This document shows, piece by piece, positions 1 to 8,079 of a DNA stretch of 64,000 nucleotides. Position 1 is the first letter of the stretch. Every line of letters starts with the position of its first letter. A program made the translations under genes and the position numbers. Source of the stretch: Spartobacteria bacterium (GTDB lineage Bacteria > Verrucomicrobiota > Verrucomicrobiia > Chthoniobacterales > UBA10450); the NCBI GenBank assembly GCA_003169695.1, contig PNAS01000075.1, forward strand, positions 23,035 through 87,034. Reading direction: 5' to 3'. Under the pieces are notes generated by a model, which had not been told where the DNA came from, ran no database searches, and was given only the letters and a program-made list of their open reading frames with translations.

Positions 1-648
1 GACATCTTTTTCATCCACGAGAATTTTGCCGCCGGATTCACGCTCGAGCTGGGAGACCCACGGCTCAACGGTCCAAACTGCATCGATCCTTTTTTGCTGG
101 AACAATGCCAGCTGATCGGGATTTTGCGTAGGCAAGACCTGCGCGTCACCGCCGAGCTGCGTGATTTTCAGGCCGCCTGCCGTCAACCACGCGCGGCATG
201 AAATATCCTGCGTGTTCCCGAGCTGCGGAGTTGCAATTTTCTTTCCGCGAAAATCAGCGGGCGTTTTCAGATCTTGGTCTGGTTGCACAACCAGCGCCGC
301 GCCGCCGTTCGCCGCGCCCGCGATCAACCGGATTTCGGCGCCGTTTGATTTCGTATAAGCGTTCAGTGCCGGTCCAGGGCCGACGTAAGTTAAATCAATC
401 GACTGTGCGAAGATCGCTTCCATGGCGCTCGGTCCGGCATTGTAAACGAACCATTCGATCTTGGTGCCGGGACCAAGCCGCTCTTCGAACCAGCCTTTGC
501 CTTGCCGCGAGAGATTGTGCGCCACCAGTGCCTGGGCGTGGGTAATATTCGGGAAGTGCCCGACGCGAAGGACAGCATTTTCTGCCGCTTCCACGAGGCC
601 CGTGAAGGCAAACGCGATGGACAAAGTAAGCAGGGAGATCGTTTTCAT
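1..648 (-). CDS. ABC transporter substrate-binding protein, NitT/TauT type (3' end missing)
   Basis: The minus strand reads open from an ATG at 648 to the window edge, 216 codons with no stop, so the C-terminus lies outside. The product begins with a signal peptide (MKTISLLTLSIAFAFTGLVE) and continues with VLRVGHFPNITHAQALVA, then FVYNAGPSAMEAIFAQSIDL and TYVGPGPALNAY, then ADFRGKKIATPQLGNTQDI. This order is typical of SsuA/NrtA/TauA-like periplasmic binding proteins for nitrate, sulfonates or related anions. It would deliver ligand to an ABC importer whose other genes are not in view. It lies 61 bases downstream of the BNR protein gene on the same strand. The ligand cannot be named from sequence. 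Confidence 0.85.
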   Translation of the reverse strand, partial: MKTISLLTLSIAFAFTGLVEAAENAVLRVGHFPNITHAQALVAHNLSRQGKGWFEERLGPGTKIEWFVYNAGPSAMEAIFAQSIDLTYVGPGPALNAYTKSNGAEIRLIAGAANGGAALVVQPDQDLKTPADFRGKKIATPQLGNTQDISCRAWLTAGGLKITQLGGDAQVLPTQNPDQLALFQQKRIDAVWTVEPWVSQLERESGGKILVDEKDV

Positions 649-709
649 AAGTGGTTGCCTGGCCGTTGCCACGAGTATCAAAAATCCACTTTCGAGGCAG
701 CTAAAACCT

Positions 710-3700
710 TTATTCTTGAATTTCTATTTTCCCCAAACCCGCGGCCTCAAGCTGAGGATTCAGCGCGGGAAGGTCCTGCGATTCGATCGCTCGCCATCGC
801 TGAACTATGGATTCTGATTCGCGTTGAAGATCGGCGATGGCGGCTAGGACCGCAAGCGTGGGCGCGGCATCGACTTCCTGGATGTTCCCAAACAGCGTCC
901 CTAGTCTTTCCAAGAGATCCAGGCTGAGCGCGGCACTCGCTCGACGGCTCGGCGGACCGGCGATCTCCTGTAATTTCTTGTTCAGCGCATCGAGCTGCGC
1001 CGCCACTGGATTTTGCCCGGCGCGTTCTTTCGCTTTTCCGAGTTCCGTGCTCAATCGGCTGAGGCCGTTGTTTACCGCTTCAAGCGTCGGGCGGATTTCA
1101 TAGAGTTCTTTGCTTAGCTCAAACTGTTGCGCCAGGTCCGCCGTCGAAGTTTTCACGCGTGGATCGATTTTCACGGAGAGCGGTTGTGCGTAGCTTTTTC
1201 CATTCATCGTTAAGACCACCGAGTAATCGCCCGGCACTACCCAGGGTGAAGTCGATTTGGGCGCCGTGTGGCGATAGACCGCTGTCATCGGATATTCCGG
1301 CTCGATGCCGGGAATAGGTGCGTAATGCATGTCCCACAGAAAACGGTGCATCCCGCGCTCGTTGGGCAATGTTTGCTGCGGCCGCACCCAATAAGCTGGA
1401 ATCTTTAGTTTCGGGTCGATGGGCGGGGCTGCGTCCACGCTAGAATAGCGCCGTACCACATTCCTTTTCCCGTCCTTGATCTCCAGCGTAATCGCGCCGG
1501 ACGCGTTCTTGCCCAAATAATAATCAATCATCGCACCGTCCGGAGGATTCTCGCCGGCGGGCTCATCCGGCGGTATGGGCGTGTCTGTGTTCAAGCTCGA
1601 TCGCACGCGCAACGCGGTTTGCGGTTTGAAGAGAATCGATTCTTCATTGCCCGTTTCGAGCTGCCGCAATGGTGTGATGTTATCCAAAATCCAAAATCCG
1701 CGCCCGTGCGTTGCCACCGCGATGTCGTCTCCTTTGATGATCAAATCTCTGACGGAAGTCGCGGGCATATTCAACCGGAAAGGCTGCCAGTTTTCACCGT
1801 CGTCCAACGAGATGTAAACAGCCCGCTCCGTTCCCGCGAACAACAAGCCTTTTCGCTGCGTGTCTTCGCGCACGACGTTCACGGTTTGTCCGCCAGGAAT
1901 GCCTTTCACGATTTCGCTCCAAGTCTTGCCGCCATCATGGGTCCGGTAAATGTGGGGACGCATATCGTCGAGCCGGATGGTGTTCACTGCGGCGTAGGCT
2001 GTGTTGGCGTCGAAATGTCCGGCATCGACCAGGGAAATCTTTTGCCAGGCGGAAATCTGCGGCGGCGTAACGTCCGTCCAATTTTTGCCGCCGTCGGTCG
2101 TTGCATGAATCAATCCGTCATCCGTGCCGGCCCAGATTCGCTTCGGATCGAGCGGCGAAGGTGCGACGGTGTAAATCACGCCGCGCGGCGTCGGTTGCGC
2201 GGTTGGTTGTGAACGATACTTTCCGACTGTGGCCGGAATTTCAAAAGTCTTGCGCGTCAAATCCTGGCTGATTTGCTCCCACGCCTGTCCGCCATCGCGC
2301 GTTCTCCAGAGTGTGTTTGCGGCAAAGAAAAGAACATGCGGATCAACCGGCGAAAAAACCACCGGCTGCGTCCGCAGCATCCGAAACTCGGAAGAGGGAA
2401 ACGCGTTCGGCAGGATGTTTTGGGCTTGTCCGGTGCGGCGATCGTAGCGCGTTAGTTTACCGCCGTAGACGATATCCGGATCGACCGGATCAGGCGCGAC
2501 GTATCCATATTCTTCCGCCGCGACTGGATGCCAGTCCCGAAAAGTAATCTCACCGTCTTGACCGCGGCTCGAAATGCAAACCGAACCACTTTCCTGCTGC
2601 CCACTGCACAAACGATACGGAAAAGCGTTATCCGCGCTGACGTGATAGAGCTGCGCGGTGGATTGATTGAACCATGAACTCCAGGTTTCGCCGCCGTTGA
2701 CGGTGATGATCGCGCCCTGGTCGCTCCCGAGCAAAATAATGGAGGTATTGTTTGGATTTACCCAGACGTTTTGATAATCGTCGCCCCCGGGCGCCCCGCG
2801 TAAACCGTTCCACGTTTTGCCGCCGTCAGTTGATTTCCAGCAAACGACAGTCGCGGAATAAACGATGCTTGCGTCCTTTGGATCGAATCGCACCACGGGC
2901 AAATCACCGCCTCCGATTGCCAGTCCTGGACGCGAATCGGTAGTGGCGACGAACCAATTCTCGCCGGCGTCGTCGGATCGATAAAGCCCCGCGCCTTTCG
3001 CCGTGCCGACCGCGGCGAAAAGACTCTTGGGCGAGCGCGGAGCCACGGCGAGATTTGCCTGAACGATCCCATCAGGCAGACCTTTGCTGAGCTGATTCCA
3101 GGTCTTCCCGCCGTCGATTGATTTGAAGATTCCGCCGTTGCCGCCATTCCAACCTCCATTTTCCCACGGGCCTTCTCGCGCCTCCCACAGCGAAGCGTAA
3201 ACGGTTTCTGGATTCGCCGGATCAATCTGCACGTCCGCGCCGCCGGTGTTTTCGTCGCGGTAAAGAATCTTCTCGAAGGTCTTGCCTCCGTCGGTTGAAC
3301 GAAAAACGCCACGTTCTTCGCTCGGGCCATAGGGATGACCGGCGACAGCAACAAAAACGCGATCAGCATTGCGCGGGTCGACGGCGATTTGCGAGATCTG
3401 CTGACCGTCACGCAGGCCAAGATGCGTCCAGGTCCTGCCCGCGTCACTCGATTTGTAGATGCCGTCACCCACCGATAAATCGGGACGGTGCAAACCTTCG
3501 CCACTGCCGACGTAGATTATCTCAGGATTGGAATCCGAAACGGCGATCGCTCCGACTGAACCGGTCGGTTGGTCGTCGAAGATCGGTTGCCAGGTCCGAC
3601 CGTAATCCGTCGTCTTAAAAACACCGCCGTTGACCTGCGCGATATAAAACACATTGGGCTGCGAAGGGACGCCGGCAACAGCTCGTGTTCGTCCGCCGCG

Positions 3701-3856
3701 GAACGGCCCGATGTTGCGCCAATGCAATGCTTGTTTGAAATCCTGATTGAGTTCAGCCCTAGCTATCGCCAGATGGCCTAGGGCAAACGCAAAAATAACA
3801 AGCCGGAACAAAGCGGTTTCTGTTCGTGAAAAAAAATGCCGGACTTTCGCATCCAT
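710..3856 (-). CDS. VPS10/sortilin-like BNR-repeat secreted protein
   Basis: A 1048-residue protein with a hydrophobic N-terminal segment (about residues 15-34) that looks like a signal peptide. The body is a run of beta-propeller units with Asp-box motifs such as SSDAGRTWTHL, STDGGKTFEKI, SIDGGKTWNQL and TTDGGKNWTDV, spread over about residues 50-700. Such proteins resemble the sortilin/VPS10 and xyloglucanase-type propellers (WD40/YVTN/BNR-like). The C-terminal third (about 760-1048) holds a beta-rich segment and a helical stretch without an identified family. The function is unknown. It may be a scaffold or glycan-binding exoprotein, and no catalytic site is evident. It may be cotranscribed with the binding protein downstream. 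Confidence 0.85.
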   Translation of the reverse strand: MDAKVRHFFSRTETALFRLVIFAFALGHLAIARAELNQDFKQALHWRNIGPFRGGRTRAVAGVPSQPNVFYIAQVNGGVFKTTDYGRTWQPIFDDQPTGSVGAIAVSDSNPEIIYVGSGEGLHRPDLSVGDGIYKSSDAGRTWTHLGLRDGQQISQIAVDPRNADRVFVAVAGHPYGPSEERGVFRSTDGGKTFEKILYRDENTGGADVQIDPANPETVYASLWEAREGPWENGGWNGGNGGIFKSIDGGKTWNQLSKGLPDGIVQANLAVAPRSPKSLFAAVGTAKGAGLYRSDDAGENWFVATTDSRPGLAIGGGDLPVVRFDPKDASIVYSATVVCWKSTDGGKTWNGLRGAPGGDDYQNVWVNPNNTSIILLGSDQGAIITVNGGETWSSWFNQSTAQLYHVSADNAFPYRLCSGQQESGSVCISSRGQDGEITFRDWHPVAAEEYGYVAPDPVDPDIVYGGKLTRYDRRTGQAQNILPNAFPSSEFRMLRTQPVVFSPVDPHVLFFAANTLWRTRDGGQAWEQISQDLTRKTFEIPATVGKYRSQPTAQPTPRGVIYTVAPSPLDPKRIWAGTDDGLIHATTDGGKNWTDVTPPQISAWQKISLVDAGHFDANTAYAAVNTIRLDDMRPHIYRTHDGGKTWSEIVKGIPGGQTVNVVREDTQRKGLLFAGTERAVYISLDDGENWQPFRLNMPATSVRDLIIKGDDIAVATHGRGFWILDNITPLRQLETGNEESILFKPQTALRVRSSLNTDTPIPPDEPAGENPPDGAMIDYYLGKNASGAITLEIKDGKRNVVRRYSSVDAAPPIDPKLKIPAYWVRPQQTLPNERGMHRFLWDMHYAPIPGIEPEYPMTAVYRHTAPKSTSPWVVPGDYSVVLTMNGKSYAQPLSVKIDPRVKTSTADLAQQFELSKELYEIRPTLEAVNNGLSRLSTELGKAKERAGQNPVAAQLDALNKKLQEIAGPPSRRASAALSLDLLERLGTLFGNIQEVDAAPTLAVLAAIADLQRESESIVQRWRAIESQDLPALNPQLEAAGLGKIEIQE

Positions 3857-3918
3857 GGGGGACCTTCGCCGCCGCCAAGACTCTTGCCAGCGACTAAACG
3901 TGCCGACAGGATGGTCAC

Positions 3919-5928
3919 GTGAAAACTCATGTTTGGTCGCACTACCGCCTTGTCATAGTCGCGAGCGCATTCATGTTCGCATTCTCACTGACTTGGAAGG
4001 CAGCCGCTCAAGGTCCCGCGCCCAGTCCGCTATTTTCTCCGGCTCCGGTTTCCTCGGCGCCATCGGCACCGGAACCGAGCGGGGTCCATGACCTGACGAA
4101 GGCTGATCTCGAAGCCTTTCTCGACGCGCTTCTCCCCGCTCAACTACAGAGCCGGGATATCGCGGGCGCGGTCGTCGCGGTCGTAAAGGATGGACAGGTC
4201 CTGCTGGCCAAGGGTTATGGCTATGCCGACTTCGCCACAAAAAAACCGGTCGTGGCCGACCAAACATTATTTCGCCCCGGCTCCATCTCGAAGGTCTTCA
4301 CCGCGACAGCCGTGATGCAGTTGGTCGAGCAAGGCAAACTCGATCTTGATCGCGACGTGAACGACTACCTCGACTTCACCATTCCAAAGACATTCGCGGA
4401 GCCGGTCACCTTACGGCGACTTCTCACCCACACGGCCGGATTCGAAGAGACGCTGAAAAATCTTTTCGTGCCGAGCGCCAAAGAAATGCTTCCGCTCCAC
4501 GATTATTTAATCGGCGCGATGCCGGAACGCATTTTCCGGCCGGGAACCGTGCCGTCGTATTCCAACTACGGATTAGCGCTGGCCGGTTACATTGTGGAGC
4601 GCAGCTCAGGCGAATCGTTTGAAAAATACATTGCGGCACACATTCTGACGCCGCTGCGCATGGAGCACTCGAGCTTCGCGCAACCGCTTCCCCCAAGGCT
4701 CGAAGCGACTAGGTCTCAGGGATATCTCGCGGCGGCACAAGGCGCAAAGAATTTTGAGTTTATTCCAGCCGCTCCTGCCGGCGCGCTTTCCACCACTGGT
4801 GTCGATATGACGCGTTTCATGCTCGCCTTCCTGGCTAACGGCACACTCGACGGCGCCACCATCCTAACACCAGAAGCGGTCCGCGCGATGGAAGCGCACC
4901 AGTTTGAGCTGCATCCCGGGCTTCGCGCGCTCGGCTTTGTCTTGATGGAGTACTCTTCGACCGGCCAGCGCATCGTCGGACACGCCGGCGATACGATTTA
5001 TTTCCATAGCGACATGATCATGATGCCGGAAGCGCGCGCCGGCCTTTTCATTTCGTATAACAGCGCGGGATCGCGATTCGGCGGCGGACGCGGCGAAGTG
5101 ATCCGCGCATTTTTGAATCGCTATTTCCCCGATCCCGCCGCATCGCTGCCGGAAGTTGATCCGAAGATGGCGCAAAGCGATGGGCGCGCCGTTGCCGGAC
5201 TCTACAACACCAGCCGCCGCTCCGAGTCGACGTTTTTGAAAATCGCCGCCATCCTCGGTCAATACGCGGTGCGTAGCGATGAAAAGGGAATCCTGACCCT
5301 CGAGGGTAACAAGAATTTGCGCGGCAGCCTAAAACGCTGGCGTGAGATTGGTCCGCTTCTCTATCACGAAGTGGATGGACCTGAGCTGATTGCGTTTCGC
5401 CGCAACGAAAAGGGCGCTGTGACCGAGCTTTTGTCCAGCCCGGTTACCCTGGAGCAACGCGTGACGGGCCTTGCGAGCAAGACGCTGATGCTTCCGCTCA
5501 TTGGCGGAAGCCTCGCGCTGCTCATTGCGACCGTCTTGCTTTGGCCGGTCGCGGCAGTGACTCGGAAGCGGTATGCACAACGACTGCCTTTCTCGCCACG
5601 CGATCGCCTCCTTTTTCTCCTTTCGCGCGTCGTATGTATCCTGGAGATCAGTTGCGTCGCCCTAGTTGGACTGCCGTTGAGTCGCACAGACACCAATATT
5701 TCCTACATCGGCGACGGACTGAATCCATGGCTCATTGCGGCGCATATAACCGGATGGCTTGCCGCATTGGGGTTAATCGCGCTCGCCATCACCGCGGTGA
5801 GATTCTGGAAGATTGCGGAGCTTGGTTGGTGGGCCCGCGTTCATGCGACGCTGCTGCTGCTCGCCAGCGTCACGTTCATTGCCTTCGCGTGGTACGGGCA
5901 TTTGCTCAGCCCATCGCTTAAGTTCTAA
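3919..5928 (+). CDS. Membrane-anchored serine hydrolase (class C beta-lactamase/PBP-like)
   Basis: A 669-residue protein that starts at GTG 3919. Upstream Met codons are out of frame, and the first in-frame Met would cut the signal peptide. The N-terminal signal sequence is followed by a Pro/Ala/Ser-rich linker (about 31-55). The catalytic domain carries the SxxK motif (S122-K125 in RPGSISKVFT), the YSN motif (Y214-N216 in PSYSNYGLAL) and an HxG motif in VGHAGDTIYF. These are the three signatures of class C beta-lactamase, D-aminopeptidase and esterase families. About four hydrophobic helices close the protein (about 500-669), so the enzyme is probably tethered to the inner membrane with its active site outside. 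The substrate is unknown: a peptide, an ester or a beta-lactam are all possible. Confidence 0.87.
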   Translation: MKTHVWSHYRLVIVASAFMFAFSLTWKAAAQGPAPSPLFSPAPVSSAPSAPEPSGVHDLTKADLEAFLDALLPAQLQSRDIAGAVVAVVKDGQVLLAKGYGYADFATKKPVVADQTLFRPGSISKVFTATAVMQLVEQGKLDLDRDVNDYLDFTIPKTFAEPVTLRRLLTHTAGFEETLKNLFVPSAKEMLPLHDYLIGAMPERIFRPGTVPSYSNYGLALAGYIVERSSGESFEKYIAAHILTPLRMEHSSFAQPLPPRLEATRSQGYLAAAQGAKNFEFIPAAPAGALSTTGVDMTRFMLAFLANGTLDGATILTPEAVRAMEAHQFELHPGLRALGFVLMEYSSTGQRIVGHAGDTIYFHSDMIMMPEARAGLFISYNSAGSRFGGGRGEVIRAFLNRYFPDPAASLPEVDPKMAQSDGRAVAGLYNTSRRSESTFLKIAAILGQYAVRSDEKGILTLEGNKNLRGSLKRWREIGPLLYHEVDGPELIAFRRNEKGAVTELLSSPVTLEQRVTGLASKTLMLPLIGGSLALLIATVLLWPVAAVTRKRYAQRLPFSPRDRLLFLLSRVVCILEISCVALVGLPLSRTDTNISYIGDGLNPWLIAAHITGWLAALGLIALAITAVRFWKIAELGWWARVHATLLLLASVTFIAFAWYGHLLSPSLKF

Positions 5929-6105
5929 TATGCCTTCGCTGAATAGTTGAGTCGTTTGAGCGTGCCCAGTTTCCTGCAAAGGCTTCACAGTGGGGCTGTA
6001 TTCCGCCGGCTCCAATACGCCTCCTGGTGCACATGCCGCCGCAGCTCTCGCCCTAGCCACCATCGGAATAGGGCCGCGTTGAATTGGTGTAGTCGAACGG
6101 TCGGA

Positions 6106-6468
6106 TCAGAGGTTCGCCAGGCGGATATTGCCGTTCGGGAAAAACGTAAAACTCCAGCCTTCGACCATCGAAATCTTTGCGATTTCGTTCCATTGGCCGC
6201 TTACTGACACATCGGGGCAGAGCAGGCGCAATTGCTCGCCGCTAACGGTGCTTGCGCCCTGCGCTTGAATTTCGGCTCGTATCCTTCGGACCTGAGATTT
6301 CAGTGTCGGGCGCATGGATGAAATCGTTGTATCAGCACGGGCCCAACTAAGATGACGCCCGGGCGTGAGATTTTGCTGCTCTTTCATCTCGTTTTCAACG
6401 TAAGAGAAAGCATTTCTTGAGCCCCTAGCCTGGTTCAGCAAGAACCGTTTCGGGTAGCGCATGGCCAT
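6106..6468 (-). CDS. Small hypothetical protein
   Basis: A 120-residue ORF. The start is set at 6468 because the minus strand reads GGAGGTGA, four bases, then ATG, a near-perfect ribosome binding site. The longer reading frame upstream of it lacks any. The C-terminus, EGWSFTFFPNGNIRLANL, reads as a compact beta hairpin. No signal peptide, membrane helix or recognised domain is visible. The start codon lies inside the palindrome ATGGCCAT, which also supplies the start of the divergent gene on the plus strand, so the two genes overlap by eight bases. Function unknown. Confidence 0.6.
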   Translation of the reverse strand: MAMRYPKRFLLNQARGSRNAFSYVENEMKEQQNLTPGRHLSWARADTTISSMRPTLKSQVRRIRAEIQAQGASTVSGEQLRLLCPDVSVSGQWNEIAKISMVEGWSFTFFPNGNIRLANL

Positions 6469-6886
6469 AGAATCACCTCCGTTACCTCCGAGCGCGAAGC
6501 GGGAGCGCGGGAAAGTTCTGCATGGACGGTTCGCGATTTGGGCCGATGATTGCTGGGTGAGCGAACGGATACGGAAGCTGGGCGAAGCCATCGAAACAAC
6601 GCACGAATGCAACGCCGTGCATGTCGGGACTGAGATCGTGGTAGAGTTCTTTCGAGATAGCGTAGCGTGGAACGGGTTGGTCGAAATCTTTGATCTGAAA
6701 GGCCACCCGAAGGCGAAACGGTGCTACGCTTGGAGCTACCCAGTTACGGATGATACGCAATGCGTCACTGTACTTGAAATCGCGCCTATAGATTCCGCCG
6801 AATCAGCGGTTCGGGTGGGCCATTGCGAGGGGCCTACAGCATTGAAAAACGCCTTGCGCGCGTTAACCGCGTTCTTGACCGCTTAG
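6461..6886 (+). CDS. Small hypothetical protein
   Basis: A 141-residue ORF with no recognised domain. The segment about 75-125 (FDLKGHPKAKRCYAWSYP followed by CVTVLEIAPIDSAESAVRVG) has the balanced composition of a real cytosolic protein. The ATG at 6461 lacks a visible ribosome binding site and sits in the same ATGGCCAT palindrome as the divergent gene. No convincing alternative start is seen. It is probably a single-domain soluble protein of unknown role. The reading frame overlaps no other good candidate after base 6470. Confidence 0.55.
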   Translation: MAIESPPLPPSAKRERGKVLHGRFAIWADDCWVSERIRKLGEAIETTHECNAVHVGTEIVVEFFRDSVAWNGLVEIFDLKGHPKAKRCYAWSYPVTDDTQCVTVLEIAPIDSAESAVRVGHCEGPTALKNALRALTAFLTA

Positions 6887-6936
6887 GATCACCGCCGAGC
6901 GAAAACATGCTCGGCGGTGATTTCGTCCGGGCGCTC

Positions 6937-7074
6937 TTAGCGCGCGTACATCGAGCTCTTCGTTCTGTCGAATTTCTTTTCCGTTGTCGTATCGGTGGCT
7001 GGAGCATTGGCGCAGCTGGTGATGAAAGAAGCGACGACGAGAAGGGCAGCAAGCGGGATCAATTTGATTTTCAT
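6937..7074 (-). CDS. 45-residue putative lipoprotein
   Basis: A very short ORF on the minus strand. It begins MKIKLIPLAALLVVASFITSC, a classic type II signal peptide with the lipobox-like ITSC and the invariant Cys at residue 21. The mature part is only 25 residues (ANAPATDTTTEKKFDRTKSS and six more). Small predicted lipoproteins of this kind are common and of unknown function. The ribosome binding site is weak. The signal peptide is the whole of the evidence. Confidence 0.55.
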   Translation of the reverse strand: MKIKLIPLAALLVVASFITSCANAPATDTTTEKKFDRTKSSMYAR

Positions 7075-7196
7075 TCCGCGTTCTCAATGCAAGCGGCATG
7101 CCATGCGTTGAACGTCGATTTCAAACATTTGAGTTACAGCGCTTTACATCTCCAGCTTTTGCGAACCCTAGCCCTTCTTTATTCCAAAATCGGGAT

Positions 7197-7603
7197 TTAT
7201 CGTTTCGCTTTTGGGATGAGTGTGAATGCTGTGGCGTCGCGCAACTCCAATTGCCGATTGGCCAGGGCGTAAGACACGCCGAACTGGGTAAGCGATGGGC
7301 CTATATGTTGTTAACTGCTTGAACAGAGAGCGTGTCTCGCTCTCTGGCGTTTTCGCTTTCGTTTTATTGGAGATTAAAAGCTTCCACCAAACCAACCCCG
7401 GTCGTGTTGTTCTTGCCGCGCACAATCGCCGTGTAACCCCCCGGCGCGAGCGCCTGCACGAGCGCCGATTCCAAATCGTTTGCTGGCGGAATTCCCGTCG
7501 CCTCAATTTCTGCTTGCTGCGATTGGCCGGTCTGATCGTTGATCTTCCAGTTGTCGTTGGTCGCAATCGTAGTTCCATTTCCGTCGTGCAGTTCAGGGGT
7601 TCG
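7197..7603 (-). pseudogene. Remnant of the C-terminal tail of a BNR-type secreted protein
   Basis: Read on the minus strand, 7603-7370 encodes ELHDGNGTTIATNDNW, then PPANDLESALVQALAPGGYT, then GKNNTTGVGLVEAFNLQ and a stop. Bases 7300-7197 encode GPSLTQFGVSYALANRQLEL and a stop. Both match the two tail units of the large secreted protein at 12604-15012, but here they are out of frame, out of order and without the rest of the gene. The upstream end breaks exactly at the tRNA-like sequence at 7595-7620. This is a decayed fragment. Confidence 0.7.
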
Positions 7604-7620
7604 AACCCCCTAGGCTCCAG
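7595..7620 (+). repeat. 26-bp direct repeat, copy 1 (tRNA-3'-end-like)
   Basis: AGGGGTTCGAACCCCCT looks like a tRNA T-arm (5-bp stem around TTCGAAC), followed by AGGCTCCA as an acceptor 3' strand would be. No rest of a tRNA is present. Copy 2 is at 10176-10201 in the same orientation, with 23 of 26 positions equal and an exact 15-base common part CCCCCTAGGCTCCAG. The position at a break in a gene remnant suggests an integration or recombination scar. Confidence 0.55.
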
Positions 7621-7653
7621 TCTTCGCTGGCCGTCTGCGGCTAAGCGAAGACT
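7619..7653. repeat. Perfect 10-bp inverted repeat
   Basis: AGTCTTCGCT at 7619-7628 pairs with AGCGAAGACT at 7644-7653 across a 15-base loop, directly next to copy 1 of the tRNA-like repeat. It is probably part of the repeat-rich patch that follows rather than a terminator, since no T run follows. Confidence 0.6.
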
Positions 7654-7905
7654 GTCGCGCCGTAGTCCGGCAGCTGCCGGACGGACCGGAATGAACGTTC
7701 AACGGTTTTGTCAGCCAGCTTCGACTCGGCAGGCCAATTTTTTTGTCTGAGGCCAAGCGAAGAACGTTGCGCCATAGTCCGGCAGCTGCCGGACGGACCG
7801 GCAACGAACCTTCATGGCGTTTAGCGGCCCTGTCACGTCGTAGCTTTCCTAGCGCGCCGTAGCTTTAGCGAAGGAGGCAGCGAAGACGGAAGCTTCGACT
7901 CGGCA
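7640..7905. repeat. Two degenerate repeat units with an 18-bp palindrome
   Basis: GTCCGGCAGCTGCCGGAC, a perfect palindrome, occurs at 7665-7682 and 7777-7794, each time followed by GGACCGG. Each unit starts with a form of GGC(T/C)AAGCGAAGA (about 7639 and 7752) and ends with GCTTCGACTCGGCA(A/G)GCCA and a T-rich run (about 7712-7743 and 7893-7920). The second unit is longer because it contains an extra stretch with GTAGCTTTAGCGAAGGAGGC. No ORF fits. It resembles a non-coding intergenic repeat. Confidence 0.6.
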
Positions 7906-8079
7906 AGCCAGTTTTGTTCTTGTATCCCTTAGCTCTTCAGGGAGAGAATTCAATACACGGCAGAATAATGAATCCATTCTTTTCCGTTTACATTCCACAG
8001 TGCCACTTGATTCCGGACATTTCTACGTAGGCCGCCGAACCAAGATCTCTCCTACTCGCGAACGCCCAAATAAACAAAT

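Noticed and set aside
7595..7620. A tRNA gene
   Set aside because: Only a T-arm and an acceptor-like 3' strand are present; no anticodon arm, D-arm or 5' acceptor strand can be found upstream.
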